Assembly: GCF_001854405.1 (NCBI RefSeq)
Contig: NZ_CP017718.1
Span: 682,001 to 746,000 of the forward strand
From: Hyphomonas sp. Mor2
GTDB taxonomy: Bacteria > Pseudomonadota > Alphaproteobacteria > Caulobacterales > Hyphomonadaceae
Length of the DNA stretch: 64,000 bases
Direction of reading: 5' to 3'
Each line of letters starts with the position of its first letter. Position 1 is the first letter of the stretch. The translations under genes were made by a program, and so were the position numbers. Shown here piece by piece: positions 1 to 8,001 of the stretch. Under the pieces are notes generated by a model. It was not told where the DNA came from. It made no database searches and saw only the letters and a list, made by a program, of their open reading frames with translations.

Positions 1-1
1 G

Positions 2-439
2 GGGCAGTATATCGACTTCAAATCCGCAGAACATCTTGCCGCAACCATGACTTTCCAGTTCGAGCAAGCTGGAACGCCGGGGGCGACCTTTTTGGAAGGC
101 GGAGAGAAATTCTCCGACGCTATGGAGCGGATTGAGGATGGCTTGAAGGGCTTGTTGTCGCGCCCCGGTTGGGCCTCGGCCTTGCTTGTCGCGCATGAAG
201 TGGTCAATCGGATGATCCTCGCCTGGACGATTGGCGCGCCTTTGGGATCGAGTGCCGGTTTCGAACAGGACACGGGCTGTATCAACATCATCGATTTCGA
301 TCTGGTCCCGGACGAAGCTGGCAACACGCGAATTGAGCGAGCGATGATCAAGGCCGTCAATCTCACCCCGGCAAACTATGTGAAAAACGGCATGAACCTG
401 CGATCGCTGGAGGCGATCTTCACCCGGGCATCTGAGTAG
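2..439 (+). CDS. Histidine phosphatase (phosphoglycerate mutase-like), 3' part
   Basis: The frame is open from base 2, so the gene begins before the window; the internal Met at 47 is unlikely to be the start. The visible 145 residues look like the C-terminal half of the histidine phosphatase superfamily: LLVAHEVVNRMIL matches the strand carrying the second catalytic histidine (family form VAHGGVIR), followed by the conserved small-residue stretch APLGSSAGFEQDTGCI and an INIIDFD strand. The first catalytic motif (RHG) lies outside the window, so the substrate cannot be judged. A strong terminator lies 157 bases downstream, leaving room for a separate transcript in between. Family assignment is moderate; the precise function is unknown. 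Confidence 0.7.
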   Translation, partial: GQYIDFKSAEHLAATMTFQFEQAGTPGATFLEGGEKFSDAMERIEDGLKGLLSRPGWASALLVAHEVVNRMILAWTIGAPLGSSAGFEQDTGCINIIDFDLVPDEAGNTRIERAMIKAVNLTPANYVKNGMNLRSLEAIFTRASE

Positions 440-623
440 TCGGTCCTGAACTAAGGCGAAATCGCGGCGCGAAAATGAACGGAACCTACAGGCGCTCCTC
501 CGGATCCGTTCATGTTCATTCAGCTATAACGGGGATGTCGACGGAGATCCCGTCTGGTTTCAGACGCTCCGAAGACGTCCTTCTTGCTTGACCTTGGCCG
601 TTCTTATGAACGGCCTTTTTTTT
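440..623 (+). ncRNA. Candidate small RNA or long structured 3' UTR
   Basis: This stretch has no plausible reading frame but is structured. It holds an inverted repeat with nine-base perfect arms (ATGAACGGA at 475-483, TCCGTTCAT at 505-513) and ends in a textbook intrinsic terminator at 596-623. The distance from the stop at 439 to the terminator suggests either a long 3' UTR or an independent RNA of roughly 90-150 nt starting near 510-540. No Rfam family was recognised. The call is inferred from structure alone. Confidence 0.35.
596..623 (+). terminator. Strong intrinsic terminator inside the 3' end of the convergent gene
   Basis: Perfect eight-base stem GGCCGTTC / GAACGGCC with loop TTAT, then eight T residues (616-623). 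It stops rightward transcription. It also encodes, on the other strand, the last residues of the acyltransferase gene, whose TAA lies in the stem-loop. Confidence 0.85.
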
Positions 624-1317
624 GCGCGATCTCCTCGGCACGGGTCATCGCTGCTTTCAGATTATCCTCCAGCTTTTGCCGCAGGGTCTCTCGATCATCA
701 GATTCGTCTGGAATGACCGCCTCTCCGAACACCAATGCGCCACGGGTGAACGGGTATGGGATACGAAAACCGTCCCAGGTGTTCAGCCGCCGGCGCGGGG
801 CCGATACAATCGCATAGGGCAGGATTGGCGCCTTGCTTCTCTGTGCCATGATGATCGGGCCATTTTGGGCGACTTCGGCCGGACCGCGCGGACCATCGGG
901 TGTGATACAGATGCCGCCGCCTGTTTTCAAAATGCGCAATGCCTCTGCGAGTGCCTTCATGCCACCCTTGTCGCGCTTCTTGCCTTTGTGTGTGGACGAG
1001 CCGCGCACGGCTTCCAGTCCGAGATGCTTGATTGCCTTGGCCACGGGCTCGCCGTCTTTCGAGAGCGAAATCAGCATGGCGGAGCGGGTCTTCTGCTGCG
1101 GCCATTTCTGGATGATCCGGTTCCAGCCAGAGGGCAGCAGGAGGATGGTTGAGTGCCAGGCCGCAACAATAATGTTGGGATATCCTAGCCAGACTTTCAG
1201 GGCTTCCTCGTTGCCCTCAACAGTCCAGCGAATCGTGCGGTTGCAGAGCGCCATATAGGCCCAGATCAGCCAGCCCAGAAGGCTCGCGACGATTGCACTG
1301 CGGAGGATCGCTTTCAT
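604..1317 (-). CDS. DUF374 family lysophospholipid acyltransferase-like protein
   Basis: 237 residues from the ATG at 1317; the frame is open further upstream, but the text before this Met shows no family features. An N-terminal hydrophobic segment (about residues 5-24) should anchor it in the inner membrane. The DUF374/LPLAT signature is visible: a histidine motif AAWHSTILLLP, then SLSKDGEPVAKAIKHLG, and the conserved TPDGPRGPAEVAQ. The family transfers acyl chains to glycerol- or lipid A-type acceptors; the actual acceptor is unknown. The last codons and stop overlap the terminator of the opposite strand. Family call is secure, substrate is not. Confidence 0.85.
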   Translation of the reverse strand: MKAILRSAIVASLLGWLIWAYMALCNRTIRWTVEGNEEALKVWLGYPNIIVAAWHSTILLLPSGWNRIIQKWPQQKTRSAMLISLSKDGEPVAKAIKHLGLEAVRGSSTHKGKKRDKGGMKALAEALRILKTGGGICITPDGPRGPAEVAQNGPIIMAQRSKAPILPYAIVSAPRRRLNTWDGFRIPYPFTRGALVFGEAVIPDESDDRETLRQKLEDNLKAAMTRAEEIAQKKGRS

Positions 1318-1371
1318 GGCATCCGTGTGTAGCGGTGATTGCAGTCGGCGCAAAGGCGCTCGATACAGAAA

Positions 1372-1400
1372 TGCCCAGCCCTGTTGGTCAGGGCTGGGCA
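1372..1400 (-). terminator. Hairpin terminator after the secreted-protein gene
   Basis: Perfect 12-base arms TGCCCAGCCCTG / CAGGGCTGGGCA with a five-base loop, 33 bases past the stop of the minus-strand gene at 1434. The minus strand then reads TTTCTG, and the plus strand has a better T-run (CTTTTT), so it may work in both directions. Confidence 0.65.
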
Positions 1401-1433
1401 CTTTTTCGAGATATTCGTATCTGAGGCGTCGCC

Positions 1434-2261
1434 TTACGGCACGTAGACCGTGTAAACGACCTCAGCTTCAACTTCACCGGCGCCCATGGACAGGTCATAT
1501 CCAGTGGTTCCCAGCTCATAAGTCGCGTCGAAGCGAACCGATTGAGCTGTGATGGTGCCCGCCGTTGCGGCGGTGCGCTGGTTGCCTTGATAGACTGGGG
1601 TTGCCCCGGTCATAGCGCCCAGATTGGCGAACGTTCCGAACGTGCCGCCTGGATCCTGAGCGTTGGCACCGAAATCGATTCCGTCATTGGCAGCCGTTCC
1701 CGATACAGTGACGCCCATAGAGAAGCTGACATCGGTCATGTCGAAGTCACCAGACTGAGTCACCGCCGTTGCGGTTCCGTCAATGTTGAACGCTGTGTTC
1801 GAGGCGACGAAGAAGCTGGAATTATGCGTCAGATCGCCGGTCAGCGACTCACCCGTGACGTCGAAGGCACCGAAAGAAGTTGGCGTGCCTGTGTCGACAG
1901 ACTGCGTGACGCCATTGGCTGGGTTGCCATCATCGTCAATCGTCAGGATATCGCCCAGCGCAGCGGTGGAAGTAGAATCCTTTGTCGGCGTCAGCGAACC
2001 CGTTACCACGGTGCGTCCGTCCAGAGCGGCGCCACCAATCAGGTCTGTATCGTTGGCAGCGACACCGCCAACACTGTCATTGATGACAAAGTCGGTGGCG
2101 ATTGGCGTATTGCCATTGGTTTCGTCAGCGGCCCAGACGATTACGACGCCCAGTACTTTGAAGTGCGGACGATCAATGATCGAGGCATTTGCCGGGGTGG
2201 CAACAGCGGCAGTACTGGCCGCGAGGGCAGCACCTGCCAGAAGCAGTTTGCGAAAGCTCAT
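1434..2261 (-). CDS. Secreted acidic Cys-free protein of unknown function
   Basis: 275 residues if begun at the ATG at 2261, which has GGAG eight bases upstream; an ATG at 2276 has no ribosome site. A classical signal peptide (SFRKLLLAGAALAAS, then a probable cut after PANA) predicts export. The mature part is rich in Gly, Thr, Ser, Asp and Ala, has no cysteine, and lacks lysine over roughly its last 175 residues. This composition is typical of surface or secreted beta-rich proteins. The C-terminus ends with alternating polar and hydrophobic residues (VEAEVVYTVYVP), as in a terminal beta strand. It resembles coat or fimbrial-type exported proteins only in general character, and I cannot name a family. 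A CtrA-like half-site lies 125 bases upstream. Confidence 0.75.
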   Translation of the reverse strand: MSFRKLLLAGAALAASTAAVATPANASIIDRPHFKVLGVVIVWAADETNGNTPIATDFVINDSVGGVAANDTDLIGGAALDGRTVVTGSLTPTKDSTSTAALGDILTIDDDGNPANGVTQSVDTGTPTSFGAFDVTGESLTGDLTHNSSFFVASNTAFNIDGTATAVTQSGDFDMTDVSFSMGVTVSGTAANDGIDFGANAQDPGGTFGTFANLGAMTGATPVYQGNQRTAATAGTITAQSVRFDATYELGTTGYDLSMGAGEVEAEVVYTVYVP

Positions 2262-2385
2262 TATTTTCATCTCCATTGGATGGCAGCGTGATTGCCGCCG
2301 TACGGGCCTTTTGACCTCATGTTCCCAATGTCTCAGAAAAAATCTTATTTTCCGCTAAAGGCTTACGAAATTCTATGAGCCGCCG

Positions 2386-2393
2386 TTAACCAT
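2386..2393 (+). promoter_or_regulatory. CtrA-like half-site TTAACCAT
   Basis: TTAACCAT is a known class of CtrA recognition half-site in Caulobacterales and relatives. It lies in the 143-base gap between the flavin reductase stop and the secreted-protein start. A single eight-base match can arise by chance, so this is weak. Confidence 0.25.
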
Positions 2394-2404
2394 GTTTTAG
2401 GGCG

Positions 2405-2893
2405 CTATTCCGGCTTGTCGGATAGCTCCGCGTACCGTCCGCCATGATAGACCAACGGCATCGCGTCAGGATCTGAGGATAGCCGCTCCACCTTGGCGAT
2501 GAAGAGCACATGGTCGCCTGCCGGATACTTTGCGAAAAGCGAGCATTCCAGGCGCGCGGCGCAATCCGGGAGCAGGGGGGCTCTACCCAGGCCATCCTCG
2601 ACCGCAAGCTCGCGAAATTTGTCCATCCCGGACGTTGCAAATCTTTGCGAGAGCCCAGCCTGATCGTCACGGAGAATGTGGACGGCAAAGGACTCCGCAT
2701 CGGAAAACGCACTCAAACTTTTTGCCTTCAGACCGACTGACCAGAGAATCAGTGGCGGATCGAGAGAGACCGAATTGAATGAGTTCGCGGTGATGCCGAC
2801 CGGATCACCCTGCTCGTCGCGCGTGGTGATAATCGTGACGCCGGTGACAAATAAACCGAGCGTTTCGCGGAAGGTTCGGAGATCGAAGCTCAT
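2405..2893 (-). CDS. Flavin reductase domain protein (HpaC-like)
   Basis: 162 residues, the usual length for short-chain flavin reductases that pass reduced FMN or FAD to a partner monooxygenase. The split-barrel FMN-binding signature is visible: FVTGVTIITTRDEQG, then GITANSFNSVSLDPP followed by LILWSVGLKAKSL, and FAVHILRDDQ with the Q/L-S-xx-F element. A conserved GDHVLFIAKVERL strand follows. No monooxygenase gene is adjacent, so the partner is unknown. The gene is monocistronic in appearance and faces away from the long leader of the small gene at 3473. Confidence 0.88.
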   Translation of the reverse strand: MSFDLRTFRETLGLFVTGVTIITTRDEQGDPVGITANSFNSVSLDPPLILWSVGLKAKSLSAFSDAESFAVHILRDDQAGLSQRFATSGMDKFRELAVEDGLGRAPLLPDCAARLECSLFAKYPAGDHVLFIAKVERLSSDPDAMPLVYHGGRYAELSDKPE

Positions 2894-3472
2894 GCTACCC
2901 TAATTGGGCTTTTTGGGACGTCGGTCCAGTCCTGGCCTGCGCTCCTCATCAACAAAATTCGAACAAACCGGCAGGGAGTCGCGTGAATGTGCGGATGTTT
3001 GTTTCAGAATTGATTCTTTTCGGTAGCGAAAATAGGCAAACCTGTGGCGAATCTAATGCGAAAAAATGACGAACGCTGTCATTTCGAAAAAATCAGATAT
3101 CGCAAAATTGCATGGCAGGTATGCAAAGTTGGAATATTGGTTGTATTCCCAACCAGTGAAGGGGGGTGGGTTAACCAAGCCGTCGAGTAAGCGGATCGGA
3201 ATAAATCATGACAATTATTAGGTTTTCGACAGTTTTGTGAACGCGTTAAATTAACGGTTCATCCGATGAATATCTGTTCATTATGAACAGCTGTTCATCG
3301 AATTTCCTTATCGAAAATTCATTCAAAAAAGGCCTTGTATGTCGGATTTATAACAGGCATCTAGGGGGCGCTTAGAGCGGGCAGCAAGCCCCGAAGTGCA
3401 GTGAAGGACATCTTTTAGCAGCTACCAGAATAAATCTGCGAGGTAGCGACCAAGATGCAGAGAGTGAGAACA
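2894..3472. promoter_or_regulatory. Long AT-rich intergenic leader with dense TTCA/TGAA half-sites
   Basis: A 579-base gap without a credible gene, clearly more AT-rich than its surroundings. It holds a run of palindromes at 3258-3297 (annotated separately), TTAACC near 3171, and long A/T tracts. It serves as the upstream region of the flavin reductase on one side and of the small conserved gene on the other. A long 5' UTR or several stacked promoters are plausible. Confidence 0.5.
3258..3297. promoter_or_regulatory. Nested palindromes, possible multi-site operator
   Basis: Three palindromes lie end to end: TTCATC-C-GATGAA (3258-3270), CTGTTCA-TTA-TGAACAG (3274-3290), and TGAACAGCTGTTCA (3284-3297), which shares a half-site with the second. 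This arrangement of alternating half-sites is typical of cooperative binding by a dimeric regulator. No matching regulator is recognisable nearby. Confidence 0.45.
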
Positions 3473-3697
3473 ATGAAAGACTGGTGTAACAATGACGGCG
3501 CTCGCCGTCTTAAAGAGAAAATTGCTGAGTATTGGTCCGATCGTGGCTACGATGTAGAGGTCGATCTGGTCGATGCTGGCTTCGTTCCAGCAATGCGCAG
3601 CGCGCGGACCGATGTGCGCAGCAATATGGTCAACGGCATGCCACGCCGGAAGCTTGTGAACGTCAACGAAGTTCGCAGCGAGTACCGCCCAGACTAG
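3473..3697 (+). CDS. Conserved small protein of unknown function
   Basis: 74 residues from the ATG at 3473, whose N-terminus MKDWCNNDGARRL is where similar alphaproteobacterial proteins appear to begin (from memory). An in-frame ATG at 3455 would add six residues. The protein is charged, with an amphipathic helix (residues 8-22, ARRLKEKIAEYWSDRG), a short V-E-V-D-L strand, and a motif FVPAMRSARTDVRSNMVNGM that looks strongly constrained. No membrane segment or signal peptide is present. It could be a small nucleic-acid or protein-binding factor, but nothing in the sequence proves a role. Its stop shares four bases with the stop of the convergent phosphatase. The unusually long upstream region suggests tight regulation. 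Confidence 0.8.
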   Translation: MKDWCNNDGARRLKEKIAEYWSDRGYDVEVDLVDAGFVPAMRSARTDVRSNMVNGMPRRKLVNVNEVRSEYRPD

Positions 3698-4383
3698 GTC
3701 TGGAAGGCAAGCTCGGAGAGGGCTTGCGGCATGTCACGCCAATGATCAATCGATCGAAGGCGGTCATAGGGTTGGTTGGAGAGTGTGCCATACCCGAATG
3801 ATACAAAAACGAAGGGCAGTTTCGCGTCGCGAGCTGCCCTTTCGTCTGTCCAGGCATCACCAATCATCATGGCATAGGCTGGATCGCCGCCACTTTCTCG
3901 AATGGTTTCAAGGATGTGGGTGCCATCAGGTTTCTTGGTGCCAAGCATATCCCCACCGATCAGAGCCGAGAAGAATCCGTCCATTTGCAGACCGTTCAGG
4001 ACGAGCTCTGCCAGCGCCTGCGCCTTGTTGGTGCAGACCGCGAGCGTCGCTCCGGCATCGCGGAGATTCGATAGGGTTTCCAGACACGATTCATACGGTT
4101 CACTTAGTCGGGTGATGTTGGCGCGATAGTGTTCGAGGAAGATTGGCCACAAGCGTGTGTTCACCTGTTCCTCGTCAACGGGGAGACCGTGATGGGAAAG
4201 ACCTTTTCGGATCATCGCCTTGGCGCCATCGCCGATCATCATGCGAACCGTGTCGAGGGGCACCGGGCTCAGGCCCACATTGGCAAGAGTGTGATTCAAG
4301 GCGGCGTGCAGATCTGGTGCGGTTTCCACCAAAGTTCCGTCCAAATCGAACACCAAGGTCCAACCCGAAAAATCAAAACGCAT
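3694..4383 (-). CDS. gph: HAD hydrolase, phosphoglycolate phosphatase-like
   Basis: 229 residues from the ATG at 4383, the expected length for Gph. HAD motif I is clear (LVFDLDGTLVETAPDL, nucleophile Asp13 and acid Asp15), followed by a cap domain, motif II (AVCTNKAQALAE), the motif III region (LGTKKPDGTHI) and motif IV (MIGDAWTDERAA). The normal job is removal of 2-phosphoglycolate, for example from DNA repair. Other HAD phosphatases share these motifs, so substrate is an inference. It is divergent from glmU with an 86-base gap. Confidence 0.82.
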   Translation of the reverse strand: MRFDFSGWTLVFDLDGTLVETAPDLHAALNHTLANVGLSPVPLDTVRMMIGDGAKAMIRKGLSHHGLPVDEEQVNTRLWPIFLEHYRANITRLSEPYESCLETLSNLRDAGATLAVCTNKAQALAELVLNGLQMDGFFSALIGGDMLGTKKPDGTHILETIRESGGDPAYAMMIGDAWTDERAARDAKLPFVFVSFGYGTLSNQPYDRLRSIDHWRDMPQALSELAFQT

Positions 4384-4469
4384 CTGCGCATCCTCTGGCA
4401 CAATAGGGCTCGCAACGACTCAGAACATGCTCTAGGGCAGTCGCAGAAACTTCGCGAGGGAATTTTGCA

Positions 4470-5828
4470 ATGGCAAATCGTGCGGCGGTGATATTGGCAG
4501 CAGGGCAGGGAACGCGGATGCGGTCCAGCCTGCCAAAGGTGCTGCATCCGGTCGGAGGGCGTCCGATGCTCGATTGGTCGATCGCCGTCGCGCAAGCGGC
4601 TGGATGCGACCGGATCCTGGTTGTGTGTTCACCCGCGGGAGAGGCCGTTCAGGCGCACGTGGCGGATGTGCTCGGGTCTGACGCGATCACCATTCAGGAT
4701 CCACCTCAGGGCACCGGCCACGCCGTTCTGACAGCCCGCGATGCGCTAAGCGATTTTGAGGGTGACCTCGTGGTCCTGTGTGGGGATGTGCCACTGATCA
4801 ATAGCGAAACGATTGAGGCGCTCTTCGCAGAGGTCAGCGCCGGTGCCGCCGTGGGTGTTTTGGGATTTGAAGCGGCCGATCCGGGCGCGTATGGCCGTTT
4901 GATCATGGGCGCAGATGGCAATCTAGAGGCGATTGTCGAAGCCAAGGAGGCCACGGCAGAGCAGCTCGCGGTCACGTTCTGCAATTCCGGCGTCATCGCG
5001 GCGCCGTCCAGAACCATGTTCGACTTGCTCTCCAAGGTCACAAACGACAACGTCAAAGGCGAATACTACCTGACCGATATTGTCGGCCTGGCGCGGACGG
5101 CGGGAGAGACCTGTCGAACCGTGTCCTGCGATGAAGCGGACGTGATGGGCATCAATACACGCGTTCAACTGGCCGAAGCCGAAGCGGCTTTCCAGGCTCG
5201 GACACGTGCTGCCGTAATGGCCTCTGGGGTCACGATGACGGCGCCGGAGACGGTGTTCTTCAGTCACGATACCGAGATCAGCAATGATGTGACGATCGAA
5301 CCGCACGTCGTGTTCGGACCTGGCGTCAAAGTACATAGCGGCGCGAAAGTCCGCGCTTTTTCTCACCTCGAAGGAGCTGATGTGGGGGCCGGCTGCACCA
5401 TCGGGCCTTATGTTCGCCTGCGACCAGGCACAGTGCTTGAGTCAGGCGTGAAGATCGGCAATTTTGTCGAGGTCAAGAACACCCAGATGGGCGAAGGCGC
5501 ACAAGCCAGTCACCTGTCTTATCTTGGAGATGGCGAAGTCGGCGCGGGAACAAATATCGGGGCTGGGACGATCTTCTGCAATTATGATGGCTTCCTAAAA
5601 TACAAGACCACGATCGGCGCGGGCGCTTTCATCGGATCGAATTCGGCGCTTGTTGCGCCCGTGACCATTGGCGACGGCGCCATTATCGGGTCTGGCTCGG
5701 TCATCACCAAGGATGTTGAAGCAGATGCTTTGGCGGTGGCGCGAGGGCGTCAAATGCAGAAGCGCGGTTGGGCTACCGCGTTCAGGGATAAGATGGCAGC
5801 GGTAAAAGCTGCAAAGAAAAAGGGCTGA
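4470..5828 (+). CDS. glmU: Bifunctional GlmU: GlcN-1-P acetyltransferase / GlcNAc-1-P uridylyltransferase
   Basis: 452 residues, the normal length. GlmU makes UDP-GlcNAc for peptidoglycan and lipid A in two steps: acetylation of glucosamine-1-phosphate, then uridylyl transfer. The N-terminal pyrophosphorylase domain starts with LAAGQGTRMRSSLPKVLHP (residues 9-27) and has the LCGDVPL metal-binding loop. From about residue 250 the chain becomes a left-handed beta helix of hexapeptide repeats, with RLRPGTVLESGVKIGNFVEV and the acetyltransferase site near SHLSYLGDGEVG and NYDG. A basic C-terminal tail follows. rpiA starts 12 bases after its stop, so the two genes are probably cotranscribed. Confidence 0.97.
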   Translation: MANRAAVILAAGQGTRMRSSLPKVLHPVGGRPMLDWSIAVAQAAGCDRILVVCSPAGEAVQAHVADVLGSDAITIQDPPQGTGHAVLTARDALSDFEGDLVVLCGDVPLINSETIEALFAEVSAGAAVGVLGFEAADPGAYGRLIMGADGNLEAIVEAKEATAEQLAVTFCNSGVIAAPSRTMFDLLSKVTNDNVKGEYYLTDIVGLARTAGETCRTVSCDEADVMGINTRVQLAEAEAAFQARTRAAVMASGVTMTAPETVFFSHDTEISNDVTIEPHVVFGPGVKVHSGAKVRAFSHLEGADVGAGCTIGPYVRLRPGTVLESGVKIGNFVEVKNTQMGEGAQASHLSYLGDGEVGAGTNIGAGTIFCNYDGFLKYKTTIGAGAFIGSNSALVAPVTIGDGAIIGSGSVITKDVEADALAVARGRQMQKRGWATAFRDKMAAVKAAKKKG

Positions 5829-5840
5829 TGGAGGAAGAAT

Positions 5841-6539
5841 TTGGCAAATGAGCTAGAGAAAGAAAACGCGGCTCACGCGGCCATGGATTTCGTGGAAGAT
5901 GGGATGACGCTGGGCCTGGGGACGGGGTCGACGGCGAAGTTCTTCGTCGAAAATCTCGCCGAAGAGATTGCCGAAGGTCTCGTTGTGCGCGGTGTGCCGA
6001 CCAGTGAACAGACCCGTCGCCTGGCTGAGTCGCTTGGGGTGCCATTGGTCGATGTCGAGCAGGTGGATAGAATCCATCTGACCGTGGATGGCGCTGACGA
6101 AGTCGACGAACAGGCGCAGCTGATCAAAGGCGGTGGTGCAGCCCTTCTGCGCGAGAAGATCATCGCCAATGCCAGTGATCTGATGATCGTGATTGCCGAC
6201 AGCTCGAAAAAAGTTGAGATGCTGGGGCAGTTTCCGTTGCCGGTCGAAGTGACGCCGTTCGGCTATACGATTACCGCCAAGAAGACGTATGATGCACTCA
6301 AGAAAGCAGGCGTCCTGAAGCCAATGATCAATGTCCGGACCGGACCCGGGAACAAGCCGATCGTGACCGATGGAGGAAATTTCATCCTGGACTGCTCGTG
6401 CGGTGCCATTCCCGACGCTCCACTGGCGGCGGCGCTCTTGTCCAATATTCCGGGTGTCGTCGAACACGGATTGTTTATCAATCTGGCGCGCACTGTGATC
6501 ATTGGGGCAGACGACGGCGCCACCATATTTGAATACTAG
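5841..6539 (+). CDS. rpiA: Ribose-5-phosphate isomerase A
   Basis: 232 residues. It interconverts ribose-5-phosphate and ribulose-5-phosphate in the pentose phosphate pathway. Family motifs are complete: GLGTGSTAKFF (phosphate loop), GVPTSEQT, TVDGADEVD (catalytic Asp region), KGGGAALLREKI with the conserved Lys and Glu, and GNFILDC. The start is a TTG at 5841, set by GAGGAAG six bases upstream and the 12-base gap from glmU; the ATG at 5848 is out of frame. The coupling with glmU links two sugar-phosphate enzymes in one transcript. Confidence 0.96.
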   Translation: MANELEKENAAHAAMDFVEDGMTLGLGTGSTAKFFVENLAEEIAEGLVVRGVPTSEQTRRLAESLGVPLVDVEQVDRIHLTVDGADEVDEQAQLIKGGGAALLREKIIANASDLMIVIADSSKKVEMLGQFPLPVEVTPFGYTITAKKTYDALKKAGVLKPMINVRTGPGNKPIVTDGGNFILDCSCGAIPDAPLAAALLSNIPGVVEHGLFINLARTVIIGADDGATIFEY

Positions 6540-6598
6540 GGCGCAACCGCCATATAGGGCGCGTTGTTCACATCTCTCCATCCAGCAAGGACCTTAGC

Positions 6599-7993
6599 AT
6601 GGCCGACCATTCCTATGATTATGATCTCTTTGTGATTGGCGGTGGTTCCGGCGGGGTCCGCGCGGCACGCATCGCGGCTGGTCACGGCGCCAGGGTTGCG
6701 CTTGCCGAAGAATACCGGATGGGAGGCACCTGCGTCATTCGCGGCTGTGTGCCGAAAAAGTTCATGGTCTATGCGAGTGATTATGGTCGCAAGCTGGAAG
6801 AAGCACAGAAATTCGGCTGGGACGTGACCGTCGGTGGGTTCGACTTCCCGCATTTCATGGCCAACCTGCACGCCGAAGTGGGTCGCCTGTCAGGCCTGTA
6901 CATGAGCGGACAGGTCAATGCGGGCGTGGACGTATTTGAAGAGCGCGCCGAATTTGTCGATGCGCATACACTCAAGCTTCAGAAGAGCGGCAAGACGATT
7001 ACGGCAGACAAGATCCTTGTCGCTGTGGGTGGTTCGCCCTGGCGCCCGTCTCCTGAAGAGTTGCCAGGGGTCGAGCATACAATCACTTCCGACGGCGTTT
7101 TCCAGCTGACCGAACTGCCCAAGCATATGGTCATTGCAGGCGGCGGCTACATTGCTTGTGAGTTCGCGCATGTGTTTGCCGGACTCGGTGTTGAAACCTG
7201 CCTAGTCTATCGCAGTGACACTGTGTTGCGCGGATTCGACATGGATGTGCGCACGAGTGTGCATGAAGGGCTGAAAGAAGCGGGTGTGCGGGTCATCACC
7301 AACACCGTGTTCGAGTCGATCGAGAAAACCGAAGATGCCGAGCGCCCGCTTCATCTCAAGCTGACAAACGGCATGACGCTGGACGCAGACGTCATCATGA
7401 TGGCGGTGGGGCGCCGCCCGCATATTGATGGGCTCGGGCTCGAAAATGCTGGCGTCAAGGTTGGTGATCGGCATGAAATTGTCGTGGACGAGTATTCCAA
7501 AACCAATGTCGACAATGTCTGGGCCGTCGGCGACGTCACCCGCCGCGCGGAGCTGACCCCTGTTGCTATCCGCGAAGGCCATGCCTTTGCCGACACCGAG
7601 TTTGGCGGCAATTCGAGGACCTTCGATCACGACACGATTGCGACCGCGGTCTTCACCCAGCCGGAAGTCGGCACGGTCGGCCTGGCCGAACACGAAGCGC
7701 GCAAAAAGTATGGCGCAGTCGATATCTACAAGACACGCTTCCGGCCCATGAAGAATATGCTCAATGGCAAGACGGAGCGGGTGTTCATGAAACTGGTCGT
7801 GCGTCAGGAAGATCAGGTCGTGGTCGGCGCGCATGTTGTCTCACCGGATGCAGGCGAGATGATCCAGATGCTTGGCATCGCCGTGAAAATGGGCGCCACC
7901 AAGCAGCAATTCGACGATACTTGCGCGGTTCATCCGACCATCGCCGAAGAGATCGTGACCATGAAGACCAAGTGGCAGCCAGAACCGGCATGA
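6599..7993 (+). CDS. gor: Glutathione-disulfide reductase
   Basis: 464 residues, close to the 450-465 of bacterial Gor. It reduces glutathione disulfide with NADPH through FAD and a redox disulfide. The FAD Rossmann motif GGGSGGVRAARIA (about residues 14-26), the redox pair GGTCVIRGCVPKK (Cys45, Cys50), a second nucleotide fold at VIAGGGYIACEFAHV, and the C-terminal catalytic histidine in CAVHPTIAEE are all present. A typical NADPH-preferring arginine occurs after the second fold (CLVYRSDTVLRGFD). A 59-base gap separates it from rpiA, so it may be in the same operon or have its own promoter. It converges with the GST-like gene, eight bases apart. Confidence 0.94.
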   Translation: MADHSYDYDLFVIGGGSGGVRAARIAAGHGARVALAEEYRMGGTCVIRGCVPKKFMVYASDYGRKLEEAQKFGWDVTVGGFDFPHFMANLHAEVGRLSGLYMSGQVNAGVDVFEERAEFVDAHTLKLQKSGKTITADKILVAVGGSPWRPSPEELPGVEHTITSDGVFQLTELPKHMVIAGGGYIACEFAHVFAGLGVETCLVYRSDTVLRGFDMDVRTSVHEGLKEAGVRVITNTVFESIEKTEDAERPLHLKLTNGMTLDADVIMMAVGRRPHIDGLGLENAGVKVGDRHEIVVDEYSKTNVDNVWAVGDVTRRAELTPVAIREGHAFADTEFGGNSRTFDHDTIATAVFTQPEVGTVGLAEHEARKKYGAVDIYKTRFRPMKNMLNGKTERVFMKLVVRQEDQVVVGAHVVSPDAGEMIQMLGIAVKMGATKQQFDDTCAVHPTIAEEIVTMKTKWQPEPA

Positions 7994-8001
7994 GCTGTCA
8001 G

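Noticed and set aside
3171..3190. Full CtrA site around TTAACC
   Set aside because: A second TTAA at the required seven-base spacing is not present.
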